DNA of 20,569 nucleotides from JBBDWJ01 sp040902925 (GCA_040902925.1 JBBDWJ010000217.1:1-20569), one strand, 5' to 3'; counted from the first letter of the stretch, positions 12,834-20,521 are shown. The notes: generated by a model from the sequence alone, not told the origin. Translations and numbers: made by a program.

Positions 12834-13913
12834 GTGGAGCCACCACATTCCCGTTCCGCTTTGGCGCAGCGGCGATGGGCGTTGATCGCCGACGATCTCA
12901 CGGGCGCGTGTGATGCAGCGGCGGCGTTCGCTCAGGCAGGGTTCACGGCGAGCGTCGTGCTCGACGAAGGGCGCTTGGCGGACTGTGAGCCGGAGTTAGC
13001 CGCCTATTCCTGCGAGACGCGCAACGCGGAGGAGGCACAGGCCGTGCTCAAAACGGAACGCGCCTGCGACCGGCTCATCGAGACAGGGCGGTTTGTCCTG
13101 TTCGCGAAGATTGATTCGGTGCTGAGGGGATCGCCGCTGGCGGAAGTCGAAGCTGTCTCCCGCAGGCTTGGGGGAATCCCCGCGGTGTTGACTCCAGCAA
13201 TGCCGGCTCAAGGACGCCTGGTTATCGACGGGGCGTTGTGCCTGGTCGACGCGGATACTGGCCGCCCGTTGCAGCCGCCTTGCAGAATTCCAGCCGGACC
13301 CAACGTGCGCGTGGCCGATGCCGCCTCGTTCGGCGATCTCCAGCGGCTGGCGGCTGAATGCCTGAGCACATCGAACACGCCACTATTCGCCGGGTCGGCG
13401 GGTTTGGCCGAGGCAGTCGCCGCCGAGTTGGCGTCTCGTCTGCAAATACCGCCAAGCGAGCGGGCGATCCGGCCGTCAACGCGGCCGGCCTTGATCCTGA
13501 TCGGAACCAGCCACCCGGTTACGGAAGGACAGATCGCGGCGCTGAAGGACTCGCTACCAGACGTCGAGAAGCCATTGAGCGCCGTCGCGCTGGAGCCGAT
13601 TCGCGCCTCGGCTCTCGTGCGGCTTACTTGGGATACTCCCCCGCTGCTCGACGCGCTCGCAAGCCGCCTTCGAGGCGGGGAAATCGGCGGCCTCATCCTC
13701 AGCGGCGGCGATACAGCCCGCTACGTGCTCGACGCTTTCGCCGCCGGGGAGATTATCCTAGGCGGAGAATTTGAGCCGGGAATCCCCTGGGGCCGCATTG
13801 CAGGAGGCTCTGCCGATAAACTCACGGTAGTCACCAAGTCGGGCGGATTCGGCGGCGACGATCTGCTCATTCGAATCCTCCGCGCCGTCGCGCCCGCCGG
13901 TGTTAGATCCTGA
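12834..13913 (+). CDS. Four-carbon acid sugar kinase family protein (DUF1537)
   Basis: The N-terminal domain shows ALIADDLTGACDAAAAFAQA (16-35), the family's substrate-binding opening, then FAKIDSVLRGS (90-100) and TPAMPAQGR (120-128). The nucleotide-binding C-terminal domain has LIGTSHPVTEGQ (222-233), LILSGGDTARYVLDAF (287-302) and KSGGFGGDDLL (335-345). Family members phosphorylate C4 sugar acids such as D-threonate, D-erythronate or 2-oxo-tetronate. At 359 residues it is shorter than the usual 410-430, but no core motif is missing. The start is GTG at 12834 with AAGG close upstream. It is followed after nine bases by a pdxA-family gene, the classical partner, so the product is probably a 4-phospho-C4-acid. 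The exact substrate cannot be read from the sequence. Confidence 0.88.
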   Translation: MEPPHSRSALAQRRWALIADDLTGACDAAAAFAQAGFTASVVLDEGRLADCEPELAAYSCETRNAEEAQAVLKTERACDRLIETGRFVLFAKIDSVLRGSPLAEVEAVSRRLGGIPAVLTPAMPAQGRLVIDGALCLVDADTGRPLQPPCRIPAGPNVRVADAASFGDLQRLAAECLSTSNTPLFAGSAGLAEAVAAELASRLQIPPSERAIRPSTRPALILIGTSHPVTEGQIAALKDSLPDVEKPLSAVALEPIRASALVRLTWDTPPLLDALASRLRGGEIGGLILSGGDTARYVLDAFAAGEIILGGEFEPGIPWGRIAGGSADKLTVVTKSGGFGGDDLLIRILRAVAPAGVRS

Positions 13914-13922
13914 ATACAGCAC

Positions 13923-14870
13923 ATGAACAACAAACCCCGCGTCGCAATCACTCTGGGCGACCCCGCCGGAGTTGGCCCCGAAGTTACCGTGAAGGCCCTC
14001 GCCGATCCCGAACTCACAGCGCTCGCCCAGTGGATCGTCGTGGGCTCGCGCGCCATTGCCGAGAACGCTGCCCGCCAGTTCGCTTGCGAAATCCCCAACT
14101 CGGTCGCATGGGAAGACATCGCGGAACCTCAACCGGACGCGTTCGAGATCGGCAAAGTCTCGGCAAACAGCGGCGCTGCCGCGGTCAAATACATCCAGCG
14201 CGCCGTCGAGATGTGCCTCGACGGGCGGGCCGACGCGATGACAACCGCGCCGGTCAACAAGGAGGCCGTCGGGCTCAGCGGGCTGCACTTTACCGGTCAT
14301 ACCGAGTACATCGCCGAAGCGACCGGAGCCACCGAGTCTCGCATGCTGTTAGTGAATGATCGCTTGGCGGTCGTTCATGTAACGACTCACGTTGCGTTGC
14401 GAAAAGCCTGCGACGCAACCGGGCAGCGCGTGATGCGAACGCTCGAATTGGGGCACGAAGCAATGGTCCGGATGGGGCGCGGAGAGCAACAGATCGCTGT
14501 GTGCGGCTTGAATCCGCATGCCGGCGAACACGGGTTGTTCGGTGCGGAAGACCGGGACGTCGTGGAACCGGCGATCCAAGCGGCTCGGGCCAAAGGCATT
14601 CCCTGTTCGGGCCCTTATCCGGCGGACACGATCTTCTTGCGGGCCTCAAGCGGGGAGTTCGGAATGGTGGTGGCGATGTACCACGACCAGGGACACATCC
14701 CGATGAAGCTGCTCGACTTTGCGAGCACCGTCAACGTGTCCCTGGGGCTGCCGATCATCCGCACCTCGGTGGATCATGGCACGGCGATGGACATCGCCGG
14801 GCGCGGTGTCGCCGACCCAAACAACATGAAGGCTGCGTTGAAGCTGGCCGCCCGCATGGCAGGCGGCTAG
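13923..14870 (+). CDS. PdxA-family 4-phospho-C4-acid dehydrogenase (PdxA2-like)
   Basis: The 315-residue protein has the PdxA motifs: ITLGDPAGVGPE (9-20), TTAPVNKEA (107-115), TGHTEY (124-129), and the metal-binding histidines His156 (THVALRKA), His199 (LNPHAGEHG) and His254 (YHDQGHIPMK). It ends with SVDHGTAMDIAGRG (282-295). The family oxidises 4-phosphohydroxy-L-threonine for pyridoxal phosphate synthesis; the PdxA2 branch oxidises and decarboxylates 4-phospho-D-threonate or D-erythronate. Its position nine bases after a C4-acid kinase argues for the catabolic PdxA2 role, though the biosynthetic role cannot be excluded because no other pdx gene is in the window. No strong ribosome-binding site is seen, so translation is probably coupled to the kinase. 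Confidence 0.9.
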   Translation: MNNKPRVAITLGDPAGVGPEVTVKALADPELTALAQWIVVGSRAIAENAARQFACEIPNSVAWEDIAEPQPDAFEIGKVSANSGAAAVKYIQRAVEMCLDGRADAMTTAPVNKEAVGLSGLHFTGHTEYIAEATGATESRMLLVNDRLAVVHVTTHVALRKACDATGQRVMRTLELGHEAMVRMGRGEQQIAVCGLNPHAGEHGLFGAEDRDVVEPAIQAARAKGIPCSGPYPADTIFLRASSGEFGMVVAMYHDQGHIPMKLLDFASTVNVSLGLPIIRTSVDHGTAMDIAGRGVADPNNMKAALKLAARMAGG

Positions 14871-14913
14871 CCCACGGCTAGCCCCACGCCAACAGACGGC
14901 ATTCCTTAGCCGC

Positions 14914-14932
14914 GCCTGGCCTTGCGCCAGGC
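14914..14932. terminator. Hairpin between convergent pdxA-like and aldolase genes
   Basis: GCCTGGC (14914-14920) and GCCAGGC (14926-14932) form a 7-bp stem with a 5-nt loop in the 134-nt gap between convergent genes. No T-run follows, so it may be a weak or bidirectional terminator. Confidence 0.35.
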
Positions 14933-15004
14933 ACACATCAACTGTGGCGGTGCTTATCGCACGCGCATTTTGCCAATCTTCGCGGTCGCTGACCTCTGCG
15001 CGGC

Positions 15005-15967
15005 CTACCAGGGCATCTGGCGCTTGGTGTACAAGCGGCCCTTGTTCGCCGTCGCTTCGTTGGCGCCGGCGCCGATCTTCACGCCTTCGTCGATCATCTC
15101 GGTCACATCCGTCTCGCGGACCGTGTTGAGAAACGCAATTTTGTTCTTCTTGCAGGCGTTAAGCACCGTCGCGCGCGCCTCGAGCATTTTCGGGTGCAAG
15201 TCGCGGTTCGCGCCGTGCCCGTCGGGAAGATCAAGCGAGATGCCCATGTCGCCGGGACCCCACTCGGCAAATCCAATGCCTGGCACCGCGGTCACCTTCT
15301 CGGCGTTGGCGAGGCAGTACTTGTCTTCGACCTTGAGCCCCAGCAGGAACTCGCCGTTGGGATTGAGCGGCCAGGGGTCGGCTTTCTTCATGTATTCGTC
15401 GGCCGGGATTCCCCAGATGCGGGACGCATAACCCTGGCTGCCGTTGCCCAGCAACCCTTCGCCCACGCCTGGCGCCGCGGGTGTGGCGCGAGGATAACGA
15501 GCCGCGCGCACCAGCCATTTGACGGCTTCGACCTCGCGGGCATGGCACAGCAGAATGCCGTGGATGCCGCAGGCCAGCGCTTGTTGAGCGACCCAGAAGT
15601 TCGCTTCCATATGGGCCGCCGAAATTCCGAGCACGGGCAGCGTGGCGATGACGGCCGGCGTGCGGTGGCCGCTCTTTGTTGGACCGCCGTCCACCAGGCC
15701 TTGCATAAAAGCGCGCAACGCCGTGAAGTCGAGCGCGCCGTGCTCCATTTCGTAGTTGATGTAGTCGGCGTGCGTCTGGGCGGTCTTTTTGCCTTCGTCG
15801 TAACCGCCGCGGCCGCCGGTGTAATAGATCGGCTGGCCGTCGGCAAGCAGCTCAACGGCCTTGTTGATCCGTTTGGGTTTGTAGCTCGAATCGCCTCCAG
15901 CGGCCGAAGCAGGCGCGGCAGCGGCGGCGGCGAGCAGAGGGGTGGCGAGAAACTGTTTACGTGTCAT
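15005..15967 (-). CDS. Exported HpcH/HpaI-type aldolase family protein
   Basis: The protein is 320 residues from the ATG at 15967. The frame opens four codons earlier at a TTG, but 15967 fits the promoter spacing better. It starts MTRKQFLATPLLAAAAAAPA, a Tat-like signal with an RK pair in the twin-arginine position and a hydrophobic alanine-rich core. The mature part follows the HpcH/HpaI class II aldolase order: MEHGALD with the catalytic-type histidine (about 76 of the mature frame), HRTPAVIATLP with the arginine, GLKVEDK with a metal-binding glutamate, and AEWGPGDMGISLDL with the aspartate. Cytoplasmic relatives cleave 2-keto-3-deoxy acids to pyruvate and an aldehyde. Export is unusual; the substrate is unknown. 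It converges with the C4-acid kinase/dehydrogenase operon. Confidence 0.82.
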   Translation of the reverse strand: MTRKQFLATPLLAAAAAAPASAAGGDSSYKPKRINKAVELLADGQPIYYTGGRGGYDEGKKTAQTHADYINYEMEHGALDFTALRAFMQGLVDGGPTKSGHRTPAVIATLPVLGISAAHMEANFWVAQQALACGIHGILLCHAREVEAVKWLVRAARYPRATPAAPGVGEGLLGNGSQGYASRIWGIPADEYMKKADPWPLNPNGEFLLGLKVEDKYCLANAEKVTAVPGIGFAEWGPGDMGISLDLPDGHGANRDLHPKMLEARATVLNACKKNKIAFLNTVRETDVTEMIDEGVKIGAGANEATANKGRLYTKRQMPW

Positions 15968-15977
15968 CGTGCATGAC

Positions 15978-16005
15978 AATATACCCGTGGGGACTCTCCC
16001 GTCAA
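15978..16005 (-). promoter_or_regulatory. Sigma-70-type promoter of the exported aldolase gene
   Basis: On the minus strand, TTGACG (16000-16005), a 16-nt spacer and TATATT (15978-15983) each match consensus at five of six positions. The -10 box ends ten bases before the ATG, leaving a predicted leader of about four bases and no room for a ribosome-binding site. Confidence 0.55.
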
Positions 16006-16326
16006 CTGCTTAAATCGGCCCATTCCCGGCAGCGCGAGGAATCTGCCCGCTAAGTGCCTGAAGATACATTCCGCCGGGGCGACGATCCACCTGAACGGGA
16101 AAGCCGGGTTCAACAGGCGCACTTCCCCGATTTAGCGCGGAATTAGCGCGGTGTCGTAATGATGACTCGGGGAGATACTCCTGCCGGCGCAAGTCTAGTG
16201 ATTTCCATCGCTGTTTCCTGTGTTTTCGGTTTGCTTCCGATCTGCCGCGCCGAACCACGCCGGTGGAGCGAGACGTTCGGACTCTCACCATACTCAGGCG
16301 CTAACGCGACGTGACATTCACCGATC
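15984..16326. other. Intergenic region without a recognisable gene
   Basis: Apart from the aldolase -35 box at its left end, this stretch holds no convincing ORF. Translations on either strand are rich in R, S and P. A short direct repeat (TTAGCGCGG twice, near 16132-16151) is visible. It separates the aldolase promoter from the end of the DUF1801 gene. Confidence 0.4.
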
Positions 16327-16710
16327 TCACGGCCGTTTCTTCTGCTCATTCTGCAATACACGCGCCTTCACCAGCTCTTTGACAAGGGTGGCCGGCAAAG
16401 GCTTGTCGATAGGAAAACGGATCGTGCCCTTCGATGTCGGGTAGCCCTTGAGCTCATCCCGAAAAGCGTCGATCAGCGAGGAATTCATCGGGAAGAAACT
16501 ACAGTGGTTCGCGAACGCAGCGTATCCCACGAGCGATCCCTTGTATTTGAAAGCCGGTATTCCATAGCTGAGGGCCTCGGTGGCCTCCGCCGGCGCAACG
16601 GACCGAATCACCGCGCGAATCCTGCTCAGGGTGCCGCGGGCGGGCTCGGGGACGCGTGCGAGGTAGTCGTCGACATCCTTGGTGACTTTCAGTGTTCCTG
16701 TATTTTTCAT
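16327..16710 (-). CDS. DUF1801 domain protein (YdhG-like)
   Basis: The 127-residue protein has the DUF1801 layout: an N-terminal DVDDYLARVPEPARGTLSRI helix, then EALSYGIPAFKYKGSLVGYA, a CSFFPMNSSLIDAFRDEL block and GTIRFPIDKPLPATLVKELV. The family adopts a small alpha/beta fold, has been linked to iron-chaperone-like roles (YdhG/Fra-type), and mostly remains uncharacterised. The ATG at 16710 has GAGGAG about nine bases upstream. It appears monocistronic. No metal-binding motif can be assigned from the sequence alone, so the function is left open. Confidence 0.88.
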   Translation of the reverse strand: MKNTGTLKVTKDVDDYLARVPEPARGTLSRIRAVIRSVAPAEATEALSYGIPAFKYKGSLVGYAAFANHCSFFPMNSSLIDAFRDELKGYPTSKGTIRFPIDKPLPATLVKELVKARVLQNEQKKRP

Positions 16711-17066
16711 GTTGTGATTCTCCTCTCGCTCTCTCTAGCGTCTCTCCTGGCAATCTGTCGAACGGCAGGCGCCCGAATCGACTCCTGCTGACAAAAAGTT
16801 TTGGGAAGCTCCCAGGCGGCGGATAGCCAGTTCGGTTAGCGACGACTCGCCGGAGGCGCTATGGACAACGAGAAGCTAAGGAGGAGTGGGCGGATTGTCA
16901 GACCGGGAGGCTTCTACGCCGCAAACTCGTCTCCGGCAGGCATGGCTCAGCTTGCAGGCTGCGAAAATAACCTCAACGTTTTCCCCACTGCGCCGGTATT
17001 ACATAGCAGGACCTTACAACTGTGGCCGGAGCCGCTCGCATCGAACAGACCCTGGGCCTCGCTTGG
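16711..17066. other. Divergent region upstream of the sigma factor gene
   Basis: These 356 nt lie between the divergent DUF1801 and sigma factor genes. An ATG at 16861 opens a 69-codon frame that runs into the sigma gene, but the translation resembles no family and no ribosome-binding site precedes it. I could not identify a convincing ECF-type or vegetative promoter. Confidence 0.4.
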
Positions 17067-17675
17067 ATGAGCGACGCCGCCGACCCCGGCCGGCCCGGCG
17101 CGCCGGACGAGCCTCTGCGGCTCCTGCTCGGCAAAGCCAAGGCCGGCGACCTTGCAGCGTTCGAGCAACTCATCGTGGCGCACGAGCGGCGGGTCTTCCA
17201 GACCGCGCTACGCCTGCTGCGCAATGTCGAAGATGCTCAAGACGCCGCTCAGGAGGTTTTTCTGCGCCTCCATAAACACCTCGGCCGGTATGACGAAGAG
17301 CGCGGTTTCCAGGGGTGGCTCTACCGCATCGTGCTCAACGTCTGCCGCGACCTGAACCAACGCCGCGGAAAGCATCTCGCTGTGCCGTTGGAGGATGCTG
17401 TAACGCCCATGGCGGGCAGCGAATCCGCCGGTGGCGCGAAAAGCCCGTTTGAGATCGCTTCGCTTGAGCAGCAGCGGCGTCTGATCGCCGACAGTCTGAG
17501 CGAGCTCTCGGGGAAGGAGCGCGCGGCGCTGGTGCTGCGCGACCTCGAAGGCCTATCGACCGCGGAAGTCGCCGCCATCCTGGGCTCGTCGGAGGCGACC
17601 GTGCGGTCGCAGATCAGCACCGCGCGGCTGAAGATCAAGAAGTTCCGGGACCGCCGGCTGCGGAGAACCAAATGA
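17067..17675 (+). CDS. ECF-subfamily RNA polymerase sigma factor
   Basis: The 202-residue protein has only sigma regions 2 and 4, as in ECF sigma factors. Region 2 runs from DLAAFEQLIVAHERRVFQTA through NVEDAQDAAQEVFLRLHKHL and the FQGWLYRIVLNVCRDLNQR helix. Region 4 contains LSGKERAALVLRDLEGLSTA, then EVAAILGSSEATVRSQISTA, which is the helix-turn-helix that reads the -35 element. A GTG at 17022 would add 15 residues, with AGGA about ten bases upstream; I favour the ATG at 17067 because the extra residues do not resemble ECF N-termini, but the choice is open. Its stop overlaps the anti-sigma start (ATGA, 17672-17675), so both are made together. It should direct transcription in response to an envelope signal. 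Confidence 0.92.
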   Translation: MSDAADPGRPGAPDEPLRLLLGKAKAGDLAAFEQLIVAHERRVFQTALRLLRNVEDAQDAAQEVFLRLHKHLGRYDEERGFQGWLYRIVLNVCRDLNQRRGKHLAVPLEDAVTPMAGSESAGGAKSPFEIASLEQQRRLIADSLSELSGKERAALVLRDLEGLSTAEVAAILGSSEATVRSQISTARLKIKKFRDRRLRRTK

Positions 17676-18547
17676 CCGAAACGAATTGTGGCGATTTCGA
17701 AGCGCTCATCGCGCTCGAGGTGGCGGGCGACTTGCCGGCCGCCGAGGCTGCGCCTGTCCAGCGGCATCTCAACGAGTGCGAGGCTTGCCGCAGCTTCGCC
17801 GCGGAGATGGCCGCCGATCTGCAGTGGCTCCAGGCCGCGCATCAGGAGCCGCTCGACAGCGCCGCGCTCCACCAGGTGCGCGTCGGCGTGATGCGGCGGC
17901 TCGAATCCGAACAAAGCCGCTGGGATCGCCCTTTCGGTGGATTCACCGCGTTCGGCTGGCGCTGGCAGTGGGTTGCGGCCGCGGTGGTTATTGCGATCGT
18001 CGGCTCGGTCGCATGGTGGGGCGTTCCAACGAGCCCGCGCCCGCCGGCCGTGGCTGTTCATTCCGGCAATCAGAACCCACAGCGCCCGGAGAATGTGGCG
18101 CCCCCATCCATTCGAAAAGCGGAGCTGGACCTGAAGGCATCCGAAGGAGCCGTGGCGCCGACGGAGCGCGAAAGCCCGGTGGTCGCTTCGTTGCCGCCGG
18201 CGAGTGCGGCCGCGGACGGCGGCGCCGCGCGCCGCGACGTGGAAGATCAACGGGCGCAGCGCCCCGCTCGTCAGAAAGCAGCGTCAGCGCCGCTGCTTGC
18301 CGGTCAGGATCTTGCCGGTCACGATCTTGCTGCCGAGGCGTCAAGCGGCGTGCGGCAACCTCGTAATACAAGCCTTGCAACCGGAACACAAGCGGAAATC
18401 GTGACCGCGGTGCTCAGCAAACCGCTCGAAGAGCCCGCTGAAGTGGTGATGCTCAAAATACCGACCAGTAACCCCAACATCGTCGTTTACTGGGTGATGG
18501 ACGAAGAAAAACAACCCCAAACCGGCGTACACAATCAAGGAGATTGA
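17672..18547 (+). CDS. Membrane-bound zinc-type anti-sigma factor
   Basis: The 291-residue protein begins with a zinc anti-sigma domain: His32, Cys36 and Cys39 in RHLNECEACRS form the HxxxCxxC motif. One membrane segment follows (about 98-117, WQWVAAAVVIAIVGSVAWWG). The periplasmic part has a long proline- and alanine-rich linker (about 120-235) and a compact end (LSKPLEEPAEVVMLKIPTSN followed by PNIVVYWVMDE). It presumably holds the sigma factor at the membrane and releases it on a periplasmic signal through its C-terminal domain. The start overlaps the sigma stop by four bases, and the stop is two bases before the next ATG, so the three genes form a tight operon. Confidence 0.88.
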   Translation: MTETNCGDFEALIALEVAGDLPAAEAAPVQRHLNECEACRSFAAEMAADLQWLQAAHQEPLDSAALHQVRVGVMRRLESEQSRWDRPFGGFTAFGWRWQWVAAAVVIAIVGSVAWWGVPTSPRPPAVAVHSGNQNPQRPENVAPPSIRKAELDLKASEGAVAPTERESPVVASLPPASAAADGGAARRDVEDQRAQRPARQKAASAPLLAGQDLAGHDLAAEASSGVRQPRNTSLATGTQAEIVTAVLSKPLEEPAEVVMLKIPTSNPNIVVYWVMDEEKQPQTGVHNQGD

Positions 18548-18549
18548 CC

Positions 18550-19344
18550 ATGCGTGCAACCCATCCGGCGCGTACCTTCGCGACCCTGTCGCTTGCTTTG
18601 TTTCTGGCCGCTCCACTGGGCCCCGTACAAGGCCAGGCCCCAGACTCAACGCTGCCGCCCGATAAGCCGGCCGCGAACGCCGTCAAAGTCTTGCGTGTCC
18701 GCGAGGGCGACGCCGCGGAGGTGGCCAGTTTGCTTCGGAGTTTTAGTGTTGACGTCCGCGCAAGCGATCGCCTCGGACTGATCACTGTGGGTGGTCCGCC
18801 CGAGAACGTAGCCAGAGCGGAAAAAGCGCTCCAGGAGATCGAGCAGCTCACCCATCGAACCCCTAACTCCATCGCCCGGGACGTGGAATTGATCATTCAT
18901 TTCCTGGGAATCGTGGACGAGGATTCCGCTCCACCGGCCGGCCCATTGCGCGATGTCGTCGCCGAGCTCAAAAAGACGTTTCCCTTCCCGGGATACAAGC
19001 TGCTCGAGACGGTTGCGTTGCGCACCCGCGCCGGACAGGAATCGCAAATCTCGGGACTCCTACCGGAAACCCTTGGCGAGCAGCAGCGCCCCAAAACCTA
19101 CGTGTTCCAGAGCCAGGTTTCCGCCATTGAGCCGCGCCAGGGCTCGCAGCTCGTCCGCTTCCATTTCATTCGAGCATCGATCCGGCTGCCGCCCGCCCCG
19201 GGCGTTAATCAGAGCGATCAGGAAATCGGAATCAACACCGCGCTCGAAGTTCTCGACGGCCAGACAGTGGTAGTCGGCAAGGCCGGAGCCGTCGGAGAAT
19301 CGAAAGGTTACTTGCTGGTTCTCACCGCGAAAGTGGCGAAGTAA
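18550..19344 (+). CDS. Exported protein with a secretin-type N-domain, third gene of the ECF operon
   Basis: The protein is 264 residues from the ATG at 18550, which has AAGGAG eight bases upstream. A TTG two codons earlier is less likely. The signal peptide is FATLSLALFLAAPLGPVQGQ, cleaved near residue 28. Residues about 42-103 (VKVLRVREGDAAEVASLLRS, then LITVGGPPENVARAEKALQEIEQL) resemble the ring-building N-domain of secretins. The rest, including LKKTFPFPGYKLLETVALRT and INTALEVLDGQTVVVGKAG, ends in a beta-rich domain, but there is no secretin pore domain. Proteins of this type follow ECF/anti-sigma pairs in Acidobacteria as far as I recall. It may be a periplasmic sensor or effector working with the anti-sigma C-terminus; its activity is unknown. 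Confidence 0.75.
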   Translation: MRATHPARTFATLSLALFLAAPLGPVQGQAPDSTLPPDKPAANAVKVLRVREGDAAEVASLLRSFSVDVRASDRLGLITVGGPPENVARAEKALQEIEQLTHRTPNSIARDVELIIHFLGIVDEDSAPPAGPLRDVVAELKKTFPFPGYKLLETVALRTRAGQESQISGLLPETLGEQQRPKTYVFQSQVSAIEPRQGSQLVRFHFIRASIRLPPAPGVNQSDQEIGINTALEVLDGQTVVVGKAGAVGESKGYLLVLTAKVAK

Positions 19345-19440
19345 CGCCCAGCAATCCGCCGGCTCCGGAACGAGACTTTCTAAACCACGAATCTGCACCG
19401 CGGGCCGGCGCCGCATCAAGGCGCGCCAAACGAACCCAAT

Positions 19441-19471
19441 CCGCCGGTAATTTACCCCAAGTTATCGGCGG
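19441..19471 (+). terminator. Hairpin downstream of the ECF operon
   Basis: CCGCCGGTAA (19441-19450) pairs with TTATCGGCGG (19462-19471), nine Watson-Crick pairs plus one G-U, with an 11-nt loop. It lies 97 nt after the last stop of the plus-strand operon and before a convergent gene. No long T-run follows. The remainder of the 19345-19611 gap shows no gene. Confidence 0.4.
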
Positions 19472-19611
19472 TTGCTCGGCGTGCGGCGCTCAAATCCTGA
19501 ATGAGGTCCGTATAAAGAAAAGCGCTTCAAGATTCGCGGCGAGCTTGGAAACCAGGAGTCTCCACGGCTTCTGCGGCTGGCTCAAAAAACACCGCCACCA
19601 AAGCAGAAGCC

Positions 19612-20430
19612 TTACAGCGTCTTCAGCCAGAGATTACGCAGCTCGATCTTCATCGGCGGGCCGACGTGAATCTGAATGCCCAGCAGGCCCTCCAGCGCGC
19701 GGTTCTGAACATCATCATCAATCACCACGCTCATCACGTGGCCGTTGAGAACTTGTATCAGCGTGTTCCCGCGGGCGATGATGTGCAGCTTGTTCCAATC
19801 TTTGCTGATGAGCTGCGCCAGCGCGTCGCCTTCTCCCAGTGACCCCGTGACCCGCGGCTTCTTGCCGTCGGCGATGTGAGTGAACTGCCCGCGCAGGGCC
19901 AGGAAACCGCGCCCGCGCTCTTCGTAGATCTGCCCCGTGAAGCGGTTCTCGGAGTCGATGTCGGCCTGATAACCCTTCAGCACAAACTTGCCCGCGTCGG
20001 GTAATTCCGCGCTGCGGTACTGAATACCGCTGTTGGTGTTGTCGATGCGGTATTCGAGCTTGAGCTCGAAGTCCTTGGGCTTGCCGCCGCGCCAAATCAG
20101 GAAGGTGTTGCTCTTGAGCGGATTCTCCGCCGTGGTTTGCCCGACGATGGCGCCACCCTCGGCCCGCCAGAAGGATGTATCGCCTTCCCAGCCCTTCAAG
20201 GTCTTACCGTCGAATAGCGATTGGAACCCGGTCGTATCGTCAGAGATCGGATCGGGCATTGGCGGCATTCCGCCGCGCTTTTTTGGCGCCTTCTCCTGCT
20301 GCGCCTCGACGGGCGTTTCCGAGATCCAAACGCAGGCGCCACATACGACGGTGACGGCCAGAACGGCGGGCAGCAGCCTGCGCCCGCGCATCCTTAGCGA
20401 GCGAGCCCAAGTCTTCATCGAAAACAACAT
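19612..20430 (-). CDS. Secreted DUF1080 (3-keto-disaccharide hydrolase fold) protein
   Basis: The 272-residue protein starts at the ATG at 20430, preceded by AGGAGGG four bases upstream; a GTG six codons earlier is inside that ribosome-binding site and is rejected. A basic n-region and hydrophobic core (LLPAVLAVTVVCGACVW) form an export signal. A cysteine lies in it, but a lipobox is not clear. The mature domain shows the DUF1080 markers: FQSLFDGKTLKGWEGD, then FWRAEGGAIVGQTT, FELKLEYRIDNTNSGIQYRS and a closing GLLGIQIHVGPPMKIELRNL. The fold is a concanavalin-like jelly roll; some members hydrolyse 3-keto-glycosides and others may only bind sugars. It is probably a periplasmic or secreted sugar-processing protein. 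Confidence 0.9.
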   Translation of the reverse strand: MLFSMKTWARSLRMRGRRLLPAVLAVTVVCGACVWISETPVEAQQEKAPKKRGGMPPMPDPISDDTTGFQSLFDGKTLKGWEGDTSFWRAEGGAIVGQTTAENPLKSNTFLIWRGGKPKDFELKLEYRIDNTNSGIQYRSAELPDAGKFVLKGYQADIDSENRFTGQIYEERGRGFLALRGQFTHIADGKKPRVTGSLGEGDALAQLISKDWNKLHIIARGNTLIQVLNGHVMSVVIDDDVQNRALEGLLGIQIHVGPPMKIELRNLWLKTL

Positions 20431-20505
20431 AGTCCCTCCTCGGCGCACGCTGGCCGATCATCCGGTAATTCGATCGTCTCGGACCCGGCGAATATCACGC
20501 CTTCG

Positions 20506-20521
20506 CGGCGAAGCTTCGCCG
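20506..20521. repeat. 16-bp perfect palindrome
   Basis: CGGCGAAGCTTCGCCG is its own reverse complement and could fold into a 6-bp stem with an AGCT loop. It lies nine bases after the stop of the partial gene at the window edge and about 75 bases upstream of the DUF1080 start. It may be a terminator stem (without T-run) or a binding site. Confidence 0.45.

Noticed and set aside
15194..15976. A 260-codon frame antisense to the exported aldolase
   Set aside because: Its translation shows no motif, while the minus-strand frame has a signal peptide, promoter and aldolase motifs.
16997..17002. TATTAC as a -10 box for the sigma factor gene
   Set aside because: No -35 partner at 16-18 nt, and an ECF-type autoregulated promoter would have a different pattern that I could not find.
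16861..17070. Possible 69-residue gene upstream of the sigma factor
   Set aside because: No ribosome-binding site, no family resemblance, and it overlaps the sigma gene start out of frame.
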